Below, piece after piece: positions 45,244 through 55,236 of a stretch of DNA of 64,000 nt. The number at the start of each line of letters is the position of its first letter. The first letter of the stretch is position 1. The position numbers and the translations under genes are program-made. Below the pieces are notes generated by a model. It ran no database searches. It saw nothing but the letters and a program-made list of their open reading frames with translations, and was not told the origin of the DNA. The stretch comes from Bradyrhizobium nivariense (GTDB taxonomy: Bacteria > Pseudomonadota > Alphaproteobacteria > Rhizobiales > Xanthobacteraceae), in contig NZ_JARVWW010000003.1 of the NCBI RefSeq assembly GCF_029846715.1, positions 62,001 through 126,000 on the forward strand. Direction: 5' to 3'.

Positions 45244-48200
45244 ATGCCGAGCGCCGGATTTGTCCACCTTCACGTTCACTCGGCCTATTCGCTGCTCAAG
45301 GGCTCGATCAAGATCGCCAAGCTCGCCGAGCTTGCGAAGAAAGACCATCAGCCGGCGCTGGCGCTGACCGACACCGACAACATGTTCGGTGCGCTGGAGT
45401 TCTCCGACAAGATGGCGGGCTCCGGAATCCAGCCGATCGTCGGCTGCGAGCTCGCGATCGATTTCGGCGACCAGGATCCCAATGCGCGCAACGCGCTTCT
45501 GCCCTCGCGCGTGGTGCTGCTGGCCGCGCAGGAGCGCGGCTATCGCAGCCTGATGCGGCTGAACTCGCGCGCGTTCCTGGAGACGCCCGACACCCATGCC
45601 TGCCATATCAAGCTCGACTGGCTTGAAGGCGAGACCGAAGGCCTGATCGCGCTGACGGGCGGTCCGGACGGGCCGATCTCGCTGGCGCTTGCCGGCGGTT
45701 ATGCCGAGCTCGCGGCGGCGCGCTGCGAGCGTCTGGCCAGCCTGTTCGGGGACCGCCTCTACGTCGAATTGCAGCGCCACAACACCGAGAAGGAGCGGCG
45801 GGTCGAAAGCGGCCTGATCGACATTGCCTACGCCAAGGGCCTGCCGCTGGTTGCGACCAACGAGCCGTATTTCGCCGCGACCGACGATTACGAAGCGCAT
45901 GATGCGCTGCTCTGCATCGCCGGCGGGCGGCTGATCGCGGAAACCGAGCGCGAGCAACTCACGCCCGATCACCGCTTCAAGACCCGCGCCGAGATGGCGG
46001 TGCTGTTCGCCGACATTCCGGAGGCGCTGGCCTCGACGGTGGAGATCGCCGAGCGCTGCTCGTTCCGGCCGATGACGCGCAAGCCAATCCTGCCGTTCTT
46101 CACGGTCGGCGCTGCCGCAAGCTCCGATGCCGCCGCGGTCGAGGCGGACGAATTGAAGCGGCAGGCGGAGGAGGGGCTCGCCAACCGCCTGCGCGTGCAC
46201 GGCCTGTCGCTGGGTACCACGGAAGAGGACTACAACAAGCGCCTGGCGTTCGAGCTCGACGTCATCATGCGCATGAAATACGCGGGCTACTTCCTGATCG
46301 TGGCCGACTTCATCAAATGGGCGAAGGGCCAGGGCATTCCGGTCGGGCCGGGCCGCGGCTCCGGCGCAGGCTCGCTGGTCGCCTGGGCGCTGACCATCAC
46401 CGACCTCGACCCGATCAAGTTCGGCCTGCTGTTCGAGCGCTTCCTCAATCCGGAACGCGTCTCGATGCCGGACTTCGACATCGACTTCTGCCAGGACCGC
46501 CGCGGCGAGGTGATCCAGTACGTCCAGCAGCGCTACGGCCGCGACCAGGTCGCGCAGATCATCACCTTCGGTACGCTGCAGGCGCGCGGCGTGTTGCGCG
46601 ACGTCGGCCGCGTGCTGCAAATGCCCTATGGCCAGGTCGACAAGCTGACCAAGCTCGTGCCGCAGAATCCGGCCGCGCCGGTGACGCTTGCGGCCGCGAT
46701 CGAGAGCGAGCCGAAGCTTCAGGCGTTCCGCGACGAAGACCCGGTGGTGGCGCGCGCCTTCGACATCGCCCAGCGCCTCGAAGGCCTGACCCGCCACGCC
46801 TCGACGCATGCCGCCGGCATCGTGATCGGCGATCGCCCCCTGAGCGAGCTGGTGCCGCTCTACCGCGATCCCAAATCCGACATGCCGGTGACCCAGTTCA
46901 ACATGAAATGGGTCGAGCCCGCGGGCCTCGTGAAGTTCGACTTCCTCGGGCTGAAGACGCTGACCGTGCTCGACGTCGCGATCAAGCTGCTCAAGCCGCG
47001 CGACGTCCACGTCGATCTCGCGACGCTGCCGATCGACGATGCCGAAAGCTACCAGATGCTGGCGCGCGGCGAGGTGGTCGGCGTGTTCCAGGTTGAAAGC
47101 CAGGGCATGCGGCGCGCGCTGGTCGACATGCGCCCCGACCGTTTCGAGGACATCATCGCGCTGGTCGCGCTCTATCGACCGGGCCCGATGGCGAACATCC
47201 CGACCTATTGCGCGCGTAAGCACGGCGACGAGGAGCCGGAATATCTCCACCCCGTGCTGGAGCCGATTCTCAAAGAGACCTTCGGCGTCATCATCTACCA
47301 GGAACAGGTGATGCAGATCGCGCAGGTGATGTCGGGCTATTCGCTCGGCGACGCCGACCTGCTGCGCCGCGCCATGGGCAAGAAGATCCGCGCCGAGATG
47401 GAGAAGCAGCGCGAGATCTTCGTCGCGGGTGCAGTGAAGAACGGCGTGCCGAAGGGGCAGGCCGACACCATCTTCGAGCTGCTGGCGAAATTCGCCGACT
47501 ACGGCTTCAACAAGAGCCACGCGGCGGCCTACGCGCTGGTGTCCTACCACACCGCCTACATGAAGGCGCATTACCCGGTCGAGTTCATCGCGGCGTCGAT
47601 GACGCTCGATCTCAACAACACGGACAAGCTCTCCGAATTCCGCGCCGAGGCGCAGCGCCTCGGCATCAAGGTCGAGCCGCCGAATATCAACCGGTCCGGC
47701 GCCACCTTCGAGGTCGGCGACAAGACCATCTACTACGCGCTCGCGGCGCTGAAGGGCGTCGGCATTGCGGCCGTCGAGCAGATCATCGCGGAGCGGACCA
47801 GGAACGGCCTGTTCACCTCGCTCGCCGAGTTTGCCGCGCGGGTGTCGCCGCGCGCGATCAACAAGCGCATCATCGAAAGTCTTGCCGCCGCGGGCGCCTT
47901 CGACACGCTGGAGCCGAACAGGGCGCGCGTCTTCGCCGGCGCGGACTCGATCCTTGCCGCATGCCAGCGGGCGAACGAAGCTGCAACCGTCGGCCAGAAC
48001 GACATGTTCGGCAGCTCCGCCGATGCGCCGACCATCATGCTGCCGCAGATCGAGCCGTGGCTGCCGGCGGAGCGGCTGCGCCGCGAATATGACGCGATCG
48101 GCTTCTTCCTGTCGGGACATCCGCTCGACGATTACGCCACCGTGCTGAAGCGGCTGCGCGTGCAGTCCTGGGCCGAGTTCTCGCGCGCGGTGAAGACCGG

Positions 48201-48747
48201 CGCCACCGCCGGCAAGGTCGCGGCCACCGTGGTGTCGCGCATGGAGCGACGCACCAAGACCGGCAACAAGATGGGCATCATGGGCCTGTCCGATCCGACC
48301 GGACATTTCGAGGCGGTGCTGTTCTCGGAAGGCCTCGCGCAATATCGCGACGTGCTGGAGCCGGGCGCCGCGGTGCTGCTCCAGCTCGGCGCCGAGCTCC
48401 AGGGCGAGGACGTGCGCGCGCGCGTGCTCCACGCCGAACCGCTGGACGACGCCGCAGCCAAGACGCAGAAGGGCCTGCGCATCTTCGTGCGCGACACCAA
48501 GCCGCTGGAATCGATCGCCAAGCGTCTCGCCGGCCCCGACATGGCGGCTTCGAACGGCGCCGCGCCGAGAATCGGCAGTCCCGGCACCGCGGCACGCTCC
48601 AACGGCGACGGCGAGGTCTCGCTGGTCATGATGCTCGACCTCGAAACCGAGGTCGAGATGAAGCTGCCCGGCCGCTTCAAGGTCTCGCCGCAGATCGCCG
48701 GCGCCATCAAGGCGGTCGCGGGCGTGGTGGACGTGCAGCAGCTGTAG
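45244..48747 (+). CDS. dnaE: DNA polymerase III subunit alpha
   Basis: Replicative polymerase, 1,167 aa from ATG 45244. The PHP domain opens with FVHLHVHSAYSLLKGSIKIA. The polymerase core has VGPGRGSGAGSLVAWAL and the catalytic MPDFDIDFCQDRRGEV. Later come the GYGFNKSHAAAYAL region, a helix-hairpin-helix and an OB-fold (VVSRMERRTKTGNKMGIM). The opening sequence is DnaE1-like rather than the mutagenic DnaE2. GTG 45181 would add 21 residues without family support. It follows an SOS-regulated peptide gene, but whether it shares that promoter is not known. Confidence 0.96.
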   Translation: MPSAGFVHLHVHSAYSLLKGSIKIAKLAELAKKDHQPALALTDTDNMFGALEFSDKMAGSGIQPIVGCELAIDFGDQDPNARNALLPSRVVLLAAQERGYRSLMRLNSRAFLETPDTHACHIKLDWLEGETEGLIALTGGPDGPISLALAGGYAELAAARCERLASLFGDRLYVELQRHNTEKERRVESGLIDIAYAKGLPLVATNEPYFAATDDYEAHDALLCIAGGRLIAETEREQLTPDHRFKTRAEMAVLFADIPEALASTVEIAERCSFRPMTRKPILPFFTVGAAASSDAAAVEADELKRQAEEGLANRLRVHGLSLGTTEEDYNKRLAFELDVIMRMKYAGYFLIVADFIKWAKGQGIPVGPGRGSGAGSLVAWALTITDLDPIKFGLLFERFLNPERVSMPDFDIDFCQDRRGEVIQYVQQRYGRDQVAQIITFGTLQARGVLRDVGRVLQMPYGQVDKLTKLVPQNPAAPVTLAAAIESEPKLQAFRDEDPVVARAFDIAQRLEGLTRHASTHAAGIVIGDRPLSELVPLYRDPKSDMPVTQFNMKWVEPAGLVKFDFLGLKTLTVLDVAIKLLKPRDVHVDLATLPIDDAESYQMLARGEVVGVFQVESQGMRRALVDMRPDRFEDIIALVALYRPGPMANIPTYCARKHGDEEPEYLHPVLEPILKETFGVIIYQEQVMQIAQVMSGYSLGDADLLRRAMGKKIRAEMEKQREIFVAGAVKNGVPKGQADTIFELLAKFADYGFNKSHAAAYALVSYHTAYMKAHYPVEFIAASMTLDLNNTDKLSEFRAEAQRLGIKVEPPNINRSGATFEVGDKTIYYALAALKGVGIAAVEQIIAERTRNGLFTSLAEFAARVSPRAINKRIIESLAAAGAFDTLEPNRARVFAGADSILAACQRANEAATVGQNDMFGSSADAPTIMLPQIEPWLPAERLRREYDAIGFFLSGHPLDDYATVLKRLRVQSWAEFSRAVKTGATAGKVAATVVSRMERRTKTGNKMGIMGLSDPTGHFEAVLFSEGLAQYRDVLEPGAAVLLQLGAELQGEDVRARVLHAEPLDDAAAKTQKGLRIFVRDTKPLESIAKRLAGPDMAASNGAAPRIGSPGTAARSNGDGEVSLVMMLDLETEVEMKLPGRFKVSPQIAGAIKAVAGVVDVQQL

Positions 48748-48803
48748 CCGCATTCGCTGTTGCAGTCGGTCGATCATTCGACAAAGTAGGGATGTCGGAT
48801 CCG

Positions 48804-48833
48804 TTGCAACCTTCCGCTGTTTTTGGCTAGCAT
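48804..48833 (+). promoter_or_regulatory. Possible promoter of the DUF2846 lipoprotein gene
   Basis: TTGCAA, 18-base spacer, TAGCAT, ending 27 bases before ATG 48861. The -35 matches TTGACA at four positions and the -10 matches TATAAT at four. Confidence 0.4.
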
Positions 48834-48860
48834 GTCCCCGGGGAATGAATTGGGGGCGTT

Positions 48861-49388
48861 ATGCTGCGACTGGGCGTGCTGTTGTTCGCCGTTGGTGCAG
48901 GGCTTACGGGCTGTGTCAGCGATCAGGTCGGAACCGACTTTGCTTCTGTGTCACGAAAGGTCGGTCCTCCGCGCGCGGGGCAGTCGCGCGTGGTTTTCTT
49001 GCAGGACAAGCGGCAGGGCCTGAGCATGGCAATCTGCGCCTGCGAGGTGAAGCTCCACGGTGCGCCGCTCGGGAAGGTCGTGGCCGGAAAATATGCCTAT
49101 GCCGATCGTCCGGCCGGCCGCCACGAAGTGCTGGTGACCGAGCTGCTGTTTCCCGGCGACACCAAGCGCGAGATCGTGATGGAATCCGGCCGCACGCAAT
49201 TTTACCTCGTCAAGAGCAGTCCCAGGCACGATGCCGCGACGGGCGGAGCGGTCCTCGGCGGCCTGGCCGGGCTTGCGATCGTTTCCGTCGCGACCGCTGG
49301 CGAGGCGAATCCCGGCCCGGCGGAGCTTGTTCCGCTCGACGAGGCGACCGCGCGAACAAAGCTCGCCGAGTTGCAAGCCATCGACTAG
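48861..49388 (+). CDS. DUF2846 family lipoprotein
   Basis: 175 aa. A lipobox (GAGLTGC) at about residue 18 marks an exported lipoprotein. The DUF2846 region has SRVVFLQDKRQGLSM, then GAPLGKVVAGKYAYADRPAGRHEV. A glycine-rich hydrophobic stretch (GGAVLGGLAGLAIVSVATAG) follows. The function is unknown; such proteins may interact with envelope components. Confidence 0.85.
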   Translation: MLRLGVLLFAVGAGLTGCVSDQVGTDFASVSRKVGPPRAGQSRVVFLQDKRQGLSMAICACEVKLHGAPLGKVVAGKYAYADRPAGRHEVLVTELLFPGDTKREIVMESGRTQFYLVKSSPRHDAATGGAVLGGLAGLAIVSVATAGEANPGPAELVPLDEATARTKLAELQAID

Positions 49389-49447
49389 GATGCGCGGCAA
49401 GGCTGCCGCGGCATCGACGAAGGCGGCCGGGTGGGGAGGAGCAAAAC

Positions 49448-50188
49448 ATGTGCGAGAATTGCGTCAGTGATCGCGGTGTCCACATCGGGCCTTCGCGGAG
49501 GTCGCTCATCCACTTGACTGTCTCCGCGCTCGGGCTGGCCCTGGGTGGAGCCGCCTTTGCCAAGGAGACCAAGGCGCCGCCCAAGCCGCAGAACGTGCTG
49601 TCGCCCGATGCGTCGCTGAAGCGCCTGATAGACGGCAATGCGCGCTACGTTGACGGCGTGTCGCGGCGGCACGATTTCAAGCACGAGCGCGAGGCGCTGG
49701 TCGGCGGGCAGAACCCGTTCGCCGCCGTGTTGAGCTGTGCCGATTCGCGCATCGCGCCGGAATATGCCTTCGACACCGGCCGCGGCGATCTGTTCGTCTG
49801 CCGCGTCGCCGGAAATTTCGCCGGCAATGAGACCATCGCCAGCATGGAATATACGGTCGCGGTGCTGGGCGCGCCGCTGATCCTGGTGCTCGGCCATGAC
49901 TCTTGCGGCGCCATCGATGCGACGCTGAAGGCGATCAAGGACAACAAGCCGCCGCCGGGCCACATCCCCTCGCTGGTCGATGCGATCGCGCCCGCCGCCA
50001 AGGCTGCGATGCAGCAGGGTGGGGACGTCCAGGACAACGCGATCCGGCAGAACGTGATCGACAACGTCGCGAAGCTGAAATCGGCGGCGCCGATTCTCAA
50101 TGCGGCCGTGGAGCAGGGCAAGCTGAAGGTCGTGGGCGGCATCTACCGGCTCACGACGGGAACGGTCGACCTGATCGCGCAGGGCTGA
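49448..50188 (+). CDS. Beta-class carbonic anhydrase, Tat-exported
   Basis: 246 aa; interconverts CO2 and bicarbonate. Zinc ligands are Cys97 (SCADSR), His150 and Cys153 (GHDSCG), with catalytic Asp99-Arg101. The N-terminus has a twin-arginine signal (PSRRSLIHLTVSALGLAL) ending ...AAFA, so the folded enzyme is exported to the periplasm, as in some alphaproteobacteria. GGGAGGAGC precedes ATG 49448. Confidence 0.93.
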   Translation: MCENCVSDRGVHIGPSRRSLIHLTVSALGLALGGAAFAKETKAPPKPQNVLSPDASLKRLIDGNARYVDGVSRRHDFKHEREALVGGQNPFAAVLSCADSRIAPEYAFDTGRGDLFVCRVAGNFAGNETIASMEYTVAVLGAPLILVLGHDSCGAIDATLKAIKDNKPPPGHIPSLVDAIAPAAKAAMQQGGDVQDNAIRQNVIDNVAKLKSAAPILNAAVEQGKLKVVGGIYRLTTGTVDLIAQG

Positions 50189-50288
50189 CGACCTGATCGC
50201 CTCGCGCCGGTTCGTCGTCGCGAAGCTGACGCGAGCCTGACGCAGGCGCTTGGCGTCGGCGCCGGGCGCCATGCCACTGCCTCAATCC

Positions 50289-50336
50289 AAGCCTTTCGTT
50301 GTTTAGGCCTTTCGTTATCCAGGCCTTTCGTTCAAG
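50289..50336 (+). repeat. Three tandem 16-bp repeats
   Basis: Units AAGCCTTTCGTTGTTT, AGGCCTTTCGTTATCC and AGGCCTTTCGTTCAAG, 68 bases before the caspase-like gene. The shared core GCCTTTCGTT is exact. They could be regulator sites or slippage products. Confidence 0.7.
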
Positions 50337-50403
50337 TGCCGTTCAGCCGGGCGCGCGTCTGATGTGTGGCGGCACCTCAACAACAATAGCGGGCAAGTAA
50401 GCC

Positions 50404-52902
50404 ATGCGTGGGACGCTCAGAGTCTTCATCTGCCTTCTCCTGCCGATCGCGGTCCTTGCCGCGGGAGCGCCGGATCCGGCGCGTGCACAGCAGCAGGAAA
50501 AGCGCATCGCGCTCGTGGTCGGCAACGGCGCGTATGCCAAGTCGCCGCTGGCGACGACCGCGAACGATGCCGGCCTGATCGCGCAGACGCTGCAGGCGGC
50601 GGGCTTCGACGTCGTCGGCGCCCGCGATCTCGACGGCGACACGCTGCGCAAGAGTTTTCGCGATTTCATCCAGAAAGCGCAGGCCTCCGGCCCCGGCACC
50701 GTCGCGATGATCTATCTCGCCGGCTACGGCGTGCAGCTCGCGGGTGAGAACTATTTCATCCCGGTCGATTCCAACATCACCCGCGACACCGACATTCCGA
50801 CCGAGGGCCTGCGCATCAGCGACTACGCGCGCCAGCTCGCTTCCGTTCCGCTCAAGGCCAACATCGTCGTGCTCGATGCCGCGCGGGCGCAGCCCTTCGT
50901 GGAGGGCGGCCAGCAGATCGCGAGCGGACTTGCGCTGGTCGAGCCCGACGCCAACATGCTGATCGCCTTCAATGCCGCCCCCGGCACGGTAGCGCCGGAG
51001 GAACCGGGGCCATACGGCATCTACGCGCAGTCGCTGGCGGAGATGATCCGCACCGGCGGCCTGCCGCTGCCCGATGTGTTCGATCGCGTTCGCCTGCGCG
51101 TCAACGAGGCCAGCAAGGGCGCGCAGGTACCCTGGAACGAGCAGAAGATTTCCGCGCCATTCTCGTTCTTCGAGCGCGGGCCCGACGCGCCGCCGCCGGA
51201 GACTGCACCCGACCAGGTCGCTGCGATTCGCAACAAGCCGATCCGCGATCTCGGCGTGCAGGACGCCTATGCTGCCGCGCTCTCGCGCGACACGCTGCCG
51301 GCTTATGAGGAATTTCTCGGCGCCTATCCTAACGATCCGATGTCGAAGCGCGTGATGGCGATCGTGGCGGCGCGCCGCGAGGCCATCACCTGGCGGCGGA
51401 CCTACCGGAACGACACGCCGGAGGCCTATTGGTCGTATCTGCGCCGCTATCCACGTGGCCCGCATGCGGGCGATGCGCGCCGGCGCCTGGCGATCCTCAC
51501 CGCGCCGGCCGAGCCGCCGCCGAGCTTCGCGATGATCGACTACGACGTGCCCCCACCGCCGCCGGAGGAGGTGGTCTATGTCGACCGTCCCGTGCTGTAT
51601 TTCAGCGATCCCGATTTTGGCTTCGCGCCGCCACCGCCGCCGCCGGTCTACTATCTGCCGCCGCCGCCTCCGGATTTCGTCGTGCTGGAGCCGCCGATGC
51701 CGGTGGTGGGCCTGTTCGTGCTGCCGCAGCCGATGTTCGTGCCGATCCCGGTGTTCTTCAGGCCGCCGGTCTATGTCGCGCCGCCGCCGAACAACATCAT
51801 CTATCAGAACATCCATAATACGACGGTGATCAATACGGTGATCAACCGGCCGCCGGCGCCGCCGGTGGGTGCGGGTGCCGGACCGGGCAATCTCGCGCCG
51901 GCCGTTGCCGGCCGCGCCAACCCGGCCGGTCCAGCCATGCCGCAGGCGGCCGTGCAGCGCGCCGCCCTGATCCAGCAGGGCAAGGCGCCGATGCCGCCGA
52001 GCGCGACGATCCAGCCGACGGCGAGGCCAGGAACGCCTCCGGCGATGCCGGCCAATGTCGCGCCGACCGGTACGCCACCTGCCGCGCCACCGGCCAGGTT
52101 GCCCCAAGCCAACACGCTGCCGGTTCCCGGCACCCATGGCGGTCCGCCTGTACCGCCAGCGGGGGCCGGGCCTCTGCCGGGCGGCAGACCCGGGCTGCCG
52201 ACGGCCACTGCACCCGGCGCACCGCCGACGCATCCGGGGGCGCCGACGACTGCTGCTCCCGGCACCGCGCTGCCGGCTCATCCCGGTGCGCCAACCGCTG
52301 CCGCGCCGACGACAGCTACGCCGACCACGGCAAACCCGACCACGGCAAATCCGGCCGTGGCGCCCGGCCAACCGCAGAAGCCGCCGGTGGCCCAGACCGC
52401 GCCCGGGACCGGGCCCGGGCAACATGGCAAGTCCGCGACCCGCGAGCCGGCTGGCTCGCCGCCTGCTGCCCGCACGCCTCCTGGCGCAGCTGGACGACCG
52501 GTCACGCCGCCGCCATCGGCCGCGCGCGAGCCGATCAGGCCGCAGAATCAGCCGTTGGCTGCTCCCGCACAGGCCGCCCGGCCGTCGGTACCACCGCCGC
52601 GGCCTCAGGCCGTGGCGAGACCGACGCCTCCGCCGCCAGCGGCCGTGGCGCGTCCGACACCGCCGCCTCCACCGCGTGTCGCATCGCCTCCGCCGGCCCG
52701 GGTGGCTCCGCCCGTGGCAGCCGCTCGGCCGGCGCCGCCAATGGCCCGACCCGCGCCGCCCCCGCCGGTAGCCCGGCCGGCGCCACCGCCGCCGCCCCGA
52801 ATGGCCGTCGCGCCTCCGCCGCGCCCGGCAGCACCTCCGCCGCGCCCCGCGGCCCCGCCGCCGGCGGCAAAGAAGTGCCCGCCGAACCAGCCCAAATGCT
52901 AG
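50404..52902 (+). CDS. Caspase-fold protein without catalytic residues, proline-rich tail
   Basis: 832 aa. Signal peptide ends ...ARAQQQ. The caspase (C14) fold is clear from RIALVVGNGAYAKSPLATTANDA, then YLAGYGVQLAGENYFIPVD and VVLDAARAQPF. The catalytic His of the usual GHGVQ is Tyr108, and the catalytic Cys of the usual LDACRDNPF is Ala160, so it should be proteolytically dead. A middle region with RREAITWRRTYRNDTPEAYWS follows. From about residue 375 to the end it is Pro/Ala-rich and of low complexity. It is probably a periplasmic scaffold or binding protein (inference). Confidence 0.85.
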   Translation: MRGTLRVFICLLLPIAVLAAGAPDPARAQQQEKRIALVVGNGAYAKSPLATTANDAGLIAQTLQAAGFDVVGARDLDGDTLRKSFRDFIQKAQASGPGTVAMIYLAGYGVQLAGENYFIPVDSNITRDTDIPTEGLRISDYARQLASVPLKANIVVLDAARAQPFVEGGQQIASGLALVEPDANMLIAFNAAPGTVAPEEPGPYGIYAQSLAEMIRTGGLPLPDVFDRVRLRVNEASKGAQVPWNEQKISAPFSFFERGPDAPPPETAPDQVAAIRNKPIRDLGVQDAYAAALSRDTLPAYEEFLGAYPNDPMSKRVMAIVAARREAITWRRTYRNDTPEAYWSYLRRYPRGPHAGDARRRLAILTAPAEPPPSFAMIDYDVPPPPPEEVVYVDRPVLYFSDPDFGFAPPPPPPVYYLPPPPPDFVVLEPPMPVVGLFVLPQPMFVPIPVFFRPPVYVAPPPNNIIYQNIHNTTVINTVINRPPAPPVGAGAGPGNLAPAVAGRANPAGPAMPQAAVQRAALIQQGKAPMPPSATIQPTARPGTPPAMPANVAPTGTPPAAPPARLPQANTLPVPGTHGGPPVPPAGAGPLPGGRPGLPTATAPGAPPTHPGAPTTAAPGTALPAHPGAPTAAAPTTATPTTANPTTANPAVAPGQPQKPPVAQTAPGTGPGQHGKSATREPAGSPPAARTPPGAAGRPVTPPPSAAREPIRPQNQPLAAPAQAARPSVPPPRPQAVARPTPPPPAAVARPTPPPPPRVASPPPARVAPPVAAARPAPPMARPAPPPPVARPAPPPPPRMAVAPPPRPAAPPPRPAAPPPAAKKCPPNQPKC

Positions 52903-52982
52903 GCAGATGCTAGGGCGCAGCGTGGTCTTTACGGAAGGGGGCCTCTCGCGGGCGACAGCCGCCCCGTACGGCCCTTATTTCC

Positions 52983-53010
52983 TTGCTTCTGGCCGAAATC
53001 GCGCTATACA
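52983..53010 (+). promoter_or_regulatory. Promoter of the rpsB operon
   Basis: -35 TTGCTT, 16-base spacer, -10 TATACA, giving a start near 53017 and a leader of about 107 bases before rpsB. The -10 matches five of six consensus positions. The leader between promoter and ATG carries CGGAGGAACC close to the start. Confidence 0.55.
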
Positions 53011-53123
53011 CCGCGCCATCTCACACGGAAGCATGGCTCACAAGGCCGTCCGGTGGCAGCCGGGGCGACAACGCTCCGTTCTGCTCACACGCTTCCGGAG
53101 GAACCAACCGGAGAATTAGAACG

Positions 53124-54119
53124 ATGGCACTACCCGATTTCACTATGCGTCAGCTCCTCGAAGCCGGCGTGCACTTTGGTCACCAGTCTCACCGCTGGAA
53201 TCCGAAAATGGCACCGTTCATTTTCGGGGCTCGCAACAACATCCACATCGTCGACCTCGCGCAGACCGTGCCGTTGCTGCATAACGCCTTGCAGGCGGTC
53301 AGCGACACCGTCGCCAAGGGCGGCCGCATCCTGTTCGTCGGCACCAAGCGCCAGGCGCAGGACGGCGTCGCCGACGCGGCCAAGCGCTGCGCGCAGTACT
53401 TCGTCAATTCGCGCTGGCTCGGCGGCACGCTGACCAACTGGAAGACGATCTCGGGCTCGATCAAGCGCCTGCGTCACCTCGACGACGTGCTCGCCGGCGG
53501 CGATGCCTCCTCCTACACCAAGAAGGAGCGCCTGACGCTTCAGCGCGAGCGCGACAAGCTCGACCGCTCGCTCGGCGGCATCAAGGACATGGGCGGTCTG
53601 CCCGACCTGATCTTCGTGATCGACACCAACAAGGAAGACATCGCGATCCAGGAAGCCCAGCGGCTCAACATCCCGGTCGCCGCGATCGTCGACACCAATT
53701 CGGATCCGAAGGGCATCACCTACGTGGTGCCGGGCAATGACGACGCCGGCCGCGCCATCGCGCTCTATTGCGATCTGATCGCGCGCGCAGCGATCGACGG
53801 CATTTCGCGCGCCCAGGGCGATTCCGGCATCGACGTCGGTGCTTCGGTGCGTCCGGTCGCCGAAGAGCTGCCGGCTTCGTCGCCGAGCGGCTTCCAGGGC
53901 CTTGCTGGTCCGCGTGGCACTTCCGACGACCTCAAGAAGCTCCCGGGCGTGTCGGGTGCGATCGAGAAGAAGTTCAACGACCTCGGCATCTTCCATTTCT
54001 GGCAGCTCGCCGAGCTCGATCACGACACCGCGCACAAGATCGGCGAAGAAGTCGGTCTGCCGAGCCGGGCCGATGCCTGGGTGGCCAAGGCCAAGGCGCT
54101 GACCGCGGAAGCGGAATAG
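53124..54119 (+). CDS. rpsB: 30S ribosomal protein S2, C-terminally extended
   Basis: 331 aa, about 90 longer than E. coli S2. The core has [18 protein letters not shown] and [13 protein letters not shown]. Beyond about residue 245 an extra domain begins with a flexible Ser/Gly linker and ends in [20 protein letters not shown] and [19 protein letters not shown], a helix-hairpin-helix-like fold. Extended S2 is common in alphaproteobacteria. ATG 53124 follows GGAGAATTAGAACG. It starts the translation/envelope cluster. Confidence 0.95.
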   Translation: MALPDFTMRQLLEAGVHFGHQSHRWNPKMAPFIFGARNNIHIVDLAQTVPLLHNALQAVSDTVAKGGRILFVGTKRQAQDGVADAAKRCAQYFVNSRWLGGTLTNWKTISGSIKRLRHLDDVLAGGDASSYTKKERLTLQRERDKLDRSLGGIKDMGGLPDLIFVIDTNKEDIAIQEAQRLNIPVAAIVDTNSDPKGITYVVPGNDDAGRAIALYCDLIARAAIDGISRAQGDSGIDVGASVRPVAEELPASSPSGFQGLAGPRGTSDDLKKLPGVSGAIEKKFNDLGIFHFWQLAELDHDTAHKIGEEVGLPSRADAWVAKAKALTAEAE

Positions 54120-54252
54120 TCAAAAAGAGCGATGGGTTGGCCGGATAAGCTCCGGCCACCATTTCAGTTGACGCGAATTCCTGAGATGGACCGCGGCGGG
54201 GCAATTCAATGCCACGCCGCGGCGAACCGGCAGGCAAAAAGGATTTTCAACG

Positions 54253-55176
54253 ATGGCAACGATCACAGCTGCGATGGTCAAGGACCTGCGCGAGTCGACC
54301 GGCGCAGGCATGATGGACTGCAAGGCCGCGCTGACCGAAAACGACGGCAACTTGGAAGCGGCGCAGGATTGGCTGCGCAAGAAGGGCCTGTCGAAAGCCG
54401 CCAAGAAGTCGGGCCGCGTCGCCGCCGAGGGTTTGATCGGCGCGCTCACCAAGGGCACCAAGGGCGTCGTGGTCGAGGTCAACTCCGAGACCGACTTCGT
54501 CGCGCGCAACGGCCAGTTTCAGGGCCTCGTCAAGATGGTCGCCCAGGTCGCTTTCGACGTCGGCGCCGATGTCGAGAAGGTCAAGGCCGCCAAGGTCGGC
54601 GAGGTCACGGTCGAAGCTGCGATCAATGACGCGATCGCCACCATCGGCGAGAACATGACGCTGCGCCGCGCAGCATCCCTCGAGGTGAGCCAGGGCGTCG
54701 TGTCGAGCTACGTTCACGGCGCGGTCATCGAGGGCGCTGGCAAGATGGGCGTGATCGTGGCGCTGGAATCGCCGGGCAAGGCCGACGATCTCGCAGTGCT
54801 CGGCCGCCAGATCGCGATGCATATCGCGGCCGCCAATCCGCTGGCGCTCGATCCGTCCGGCCTCGATCCGGCGGTCGTCAAGCGCGAGAAGGACGTGCTC
54901 GCCGACAAATATCGCCAGCAGGGCAAGCCCGAGAACGTGATCGAGAAGATCGTCGAGTCCGGCCTCAAGACCTACTACAAGGAAGTCTGTCTGCTCGAGC
55001 AGGCCTTCATCCACGACACCGGCAAGTCGGTGGCGCAGGCGGTGAAGGAAGCCGAAGGCAAGGTCGGCGGCGCGGTGAAGATCGCGGGCTTTGTGCGCTA
55101 TGCTCTCGGTGAGGGAATCGAGAAGCAGGAAAGCGACTTCGCGGCCGAGGTCGCGGCGGCCAGCGGCAAGAAATAA
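54253..55176 (+). CDS. tsf: Elongation factor Ts
   Basis: 307 aa guanine-nucleotide exchange factor for EF-Tu. The N-terminal UBA domain has [18 protein letters not shown], followed by the TDFVARN motif ([12 protein letters not shown]) and a two-part dimerisation core. It lies 133 bases after rpsB, the near-universal rpsB-tsf order. Confidence 0.97.
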   Translation: MATITAAMVKDLRESTGAGMMDCKAALTENDGNLEAAQDWLRKKGLSKAAKKSGRVAAEGLIGALTKGTKGVVVEVNSETDFVARNGQFQGLVKMVAQVAFDVGADVEKVKAAKVGEVTVEAAINDAIATIGENMTLRRAASLEVSQGVVSSYVHGAVIEGAGKMGVIVALESPGKADDLAVLGRQIAMHIAAANPLALDPSGLDPAVVKREKDVLADKYRQQGKPENVIEKIVESGLKTYYKEVCLLEQAFIHDTGKSVAQAVKEAEGKVGGAVKIAGFVRYALGEGIEKQESDFAAEVAAASGKK

Positions 55177-55236
55177 GCGCCGGAACGTTCCTTCCGGCGT
55201 GCCGCCGGAAGCGGCACCCGGACAAGGAAAGTGCTC

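Noticed and set aside
44889..48747. SOS control of dnaE itself through the double LexA operator
   Set aside because: The polymerase looks like the housekeeping DnaE1, begins about 195 bases after the mini-gene stop, and may have its own promoter; co-transcription cannot be shown from sequence.
45217..48777. A 1,186-codon open frame antisense to dnaE
   Set aside because: It mirrors the dnaE coding frame in GC-rich DNA; the translation is Arg/His/Asp-rich, low in hydrophobic core patterns, and has no family resemblance.
50377..52425. A 682-codon antisense frame over the caspase-like gene
   Set aside because: Arg-rich shadow of the proline codons on the other strand; no domain or start context.
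50404..52902. Active metacaspase
   Set aside because: The usual catalytic His and Cys are replaced by Tyr108 and Ala160.
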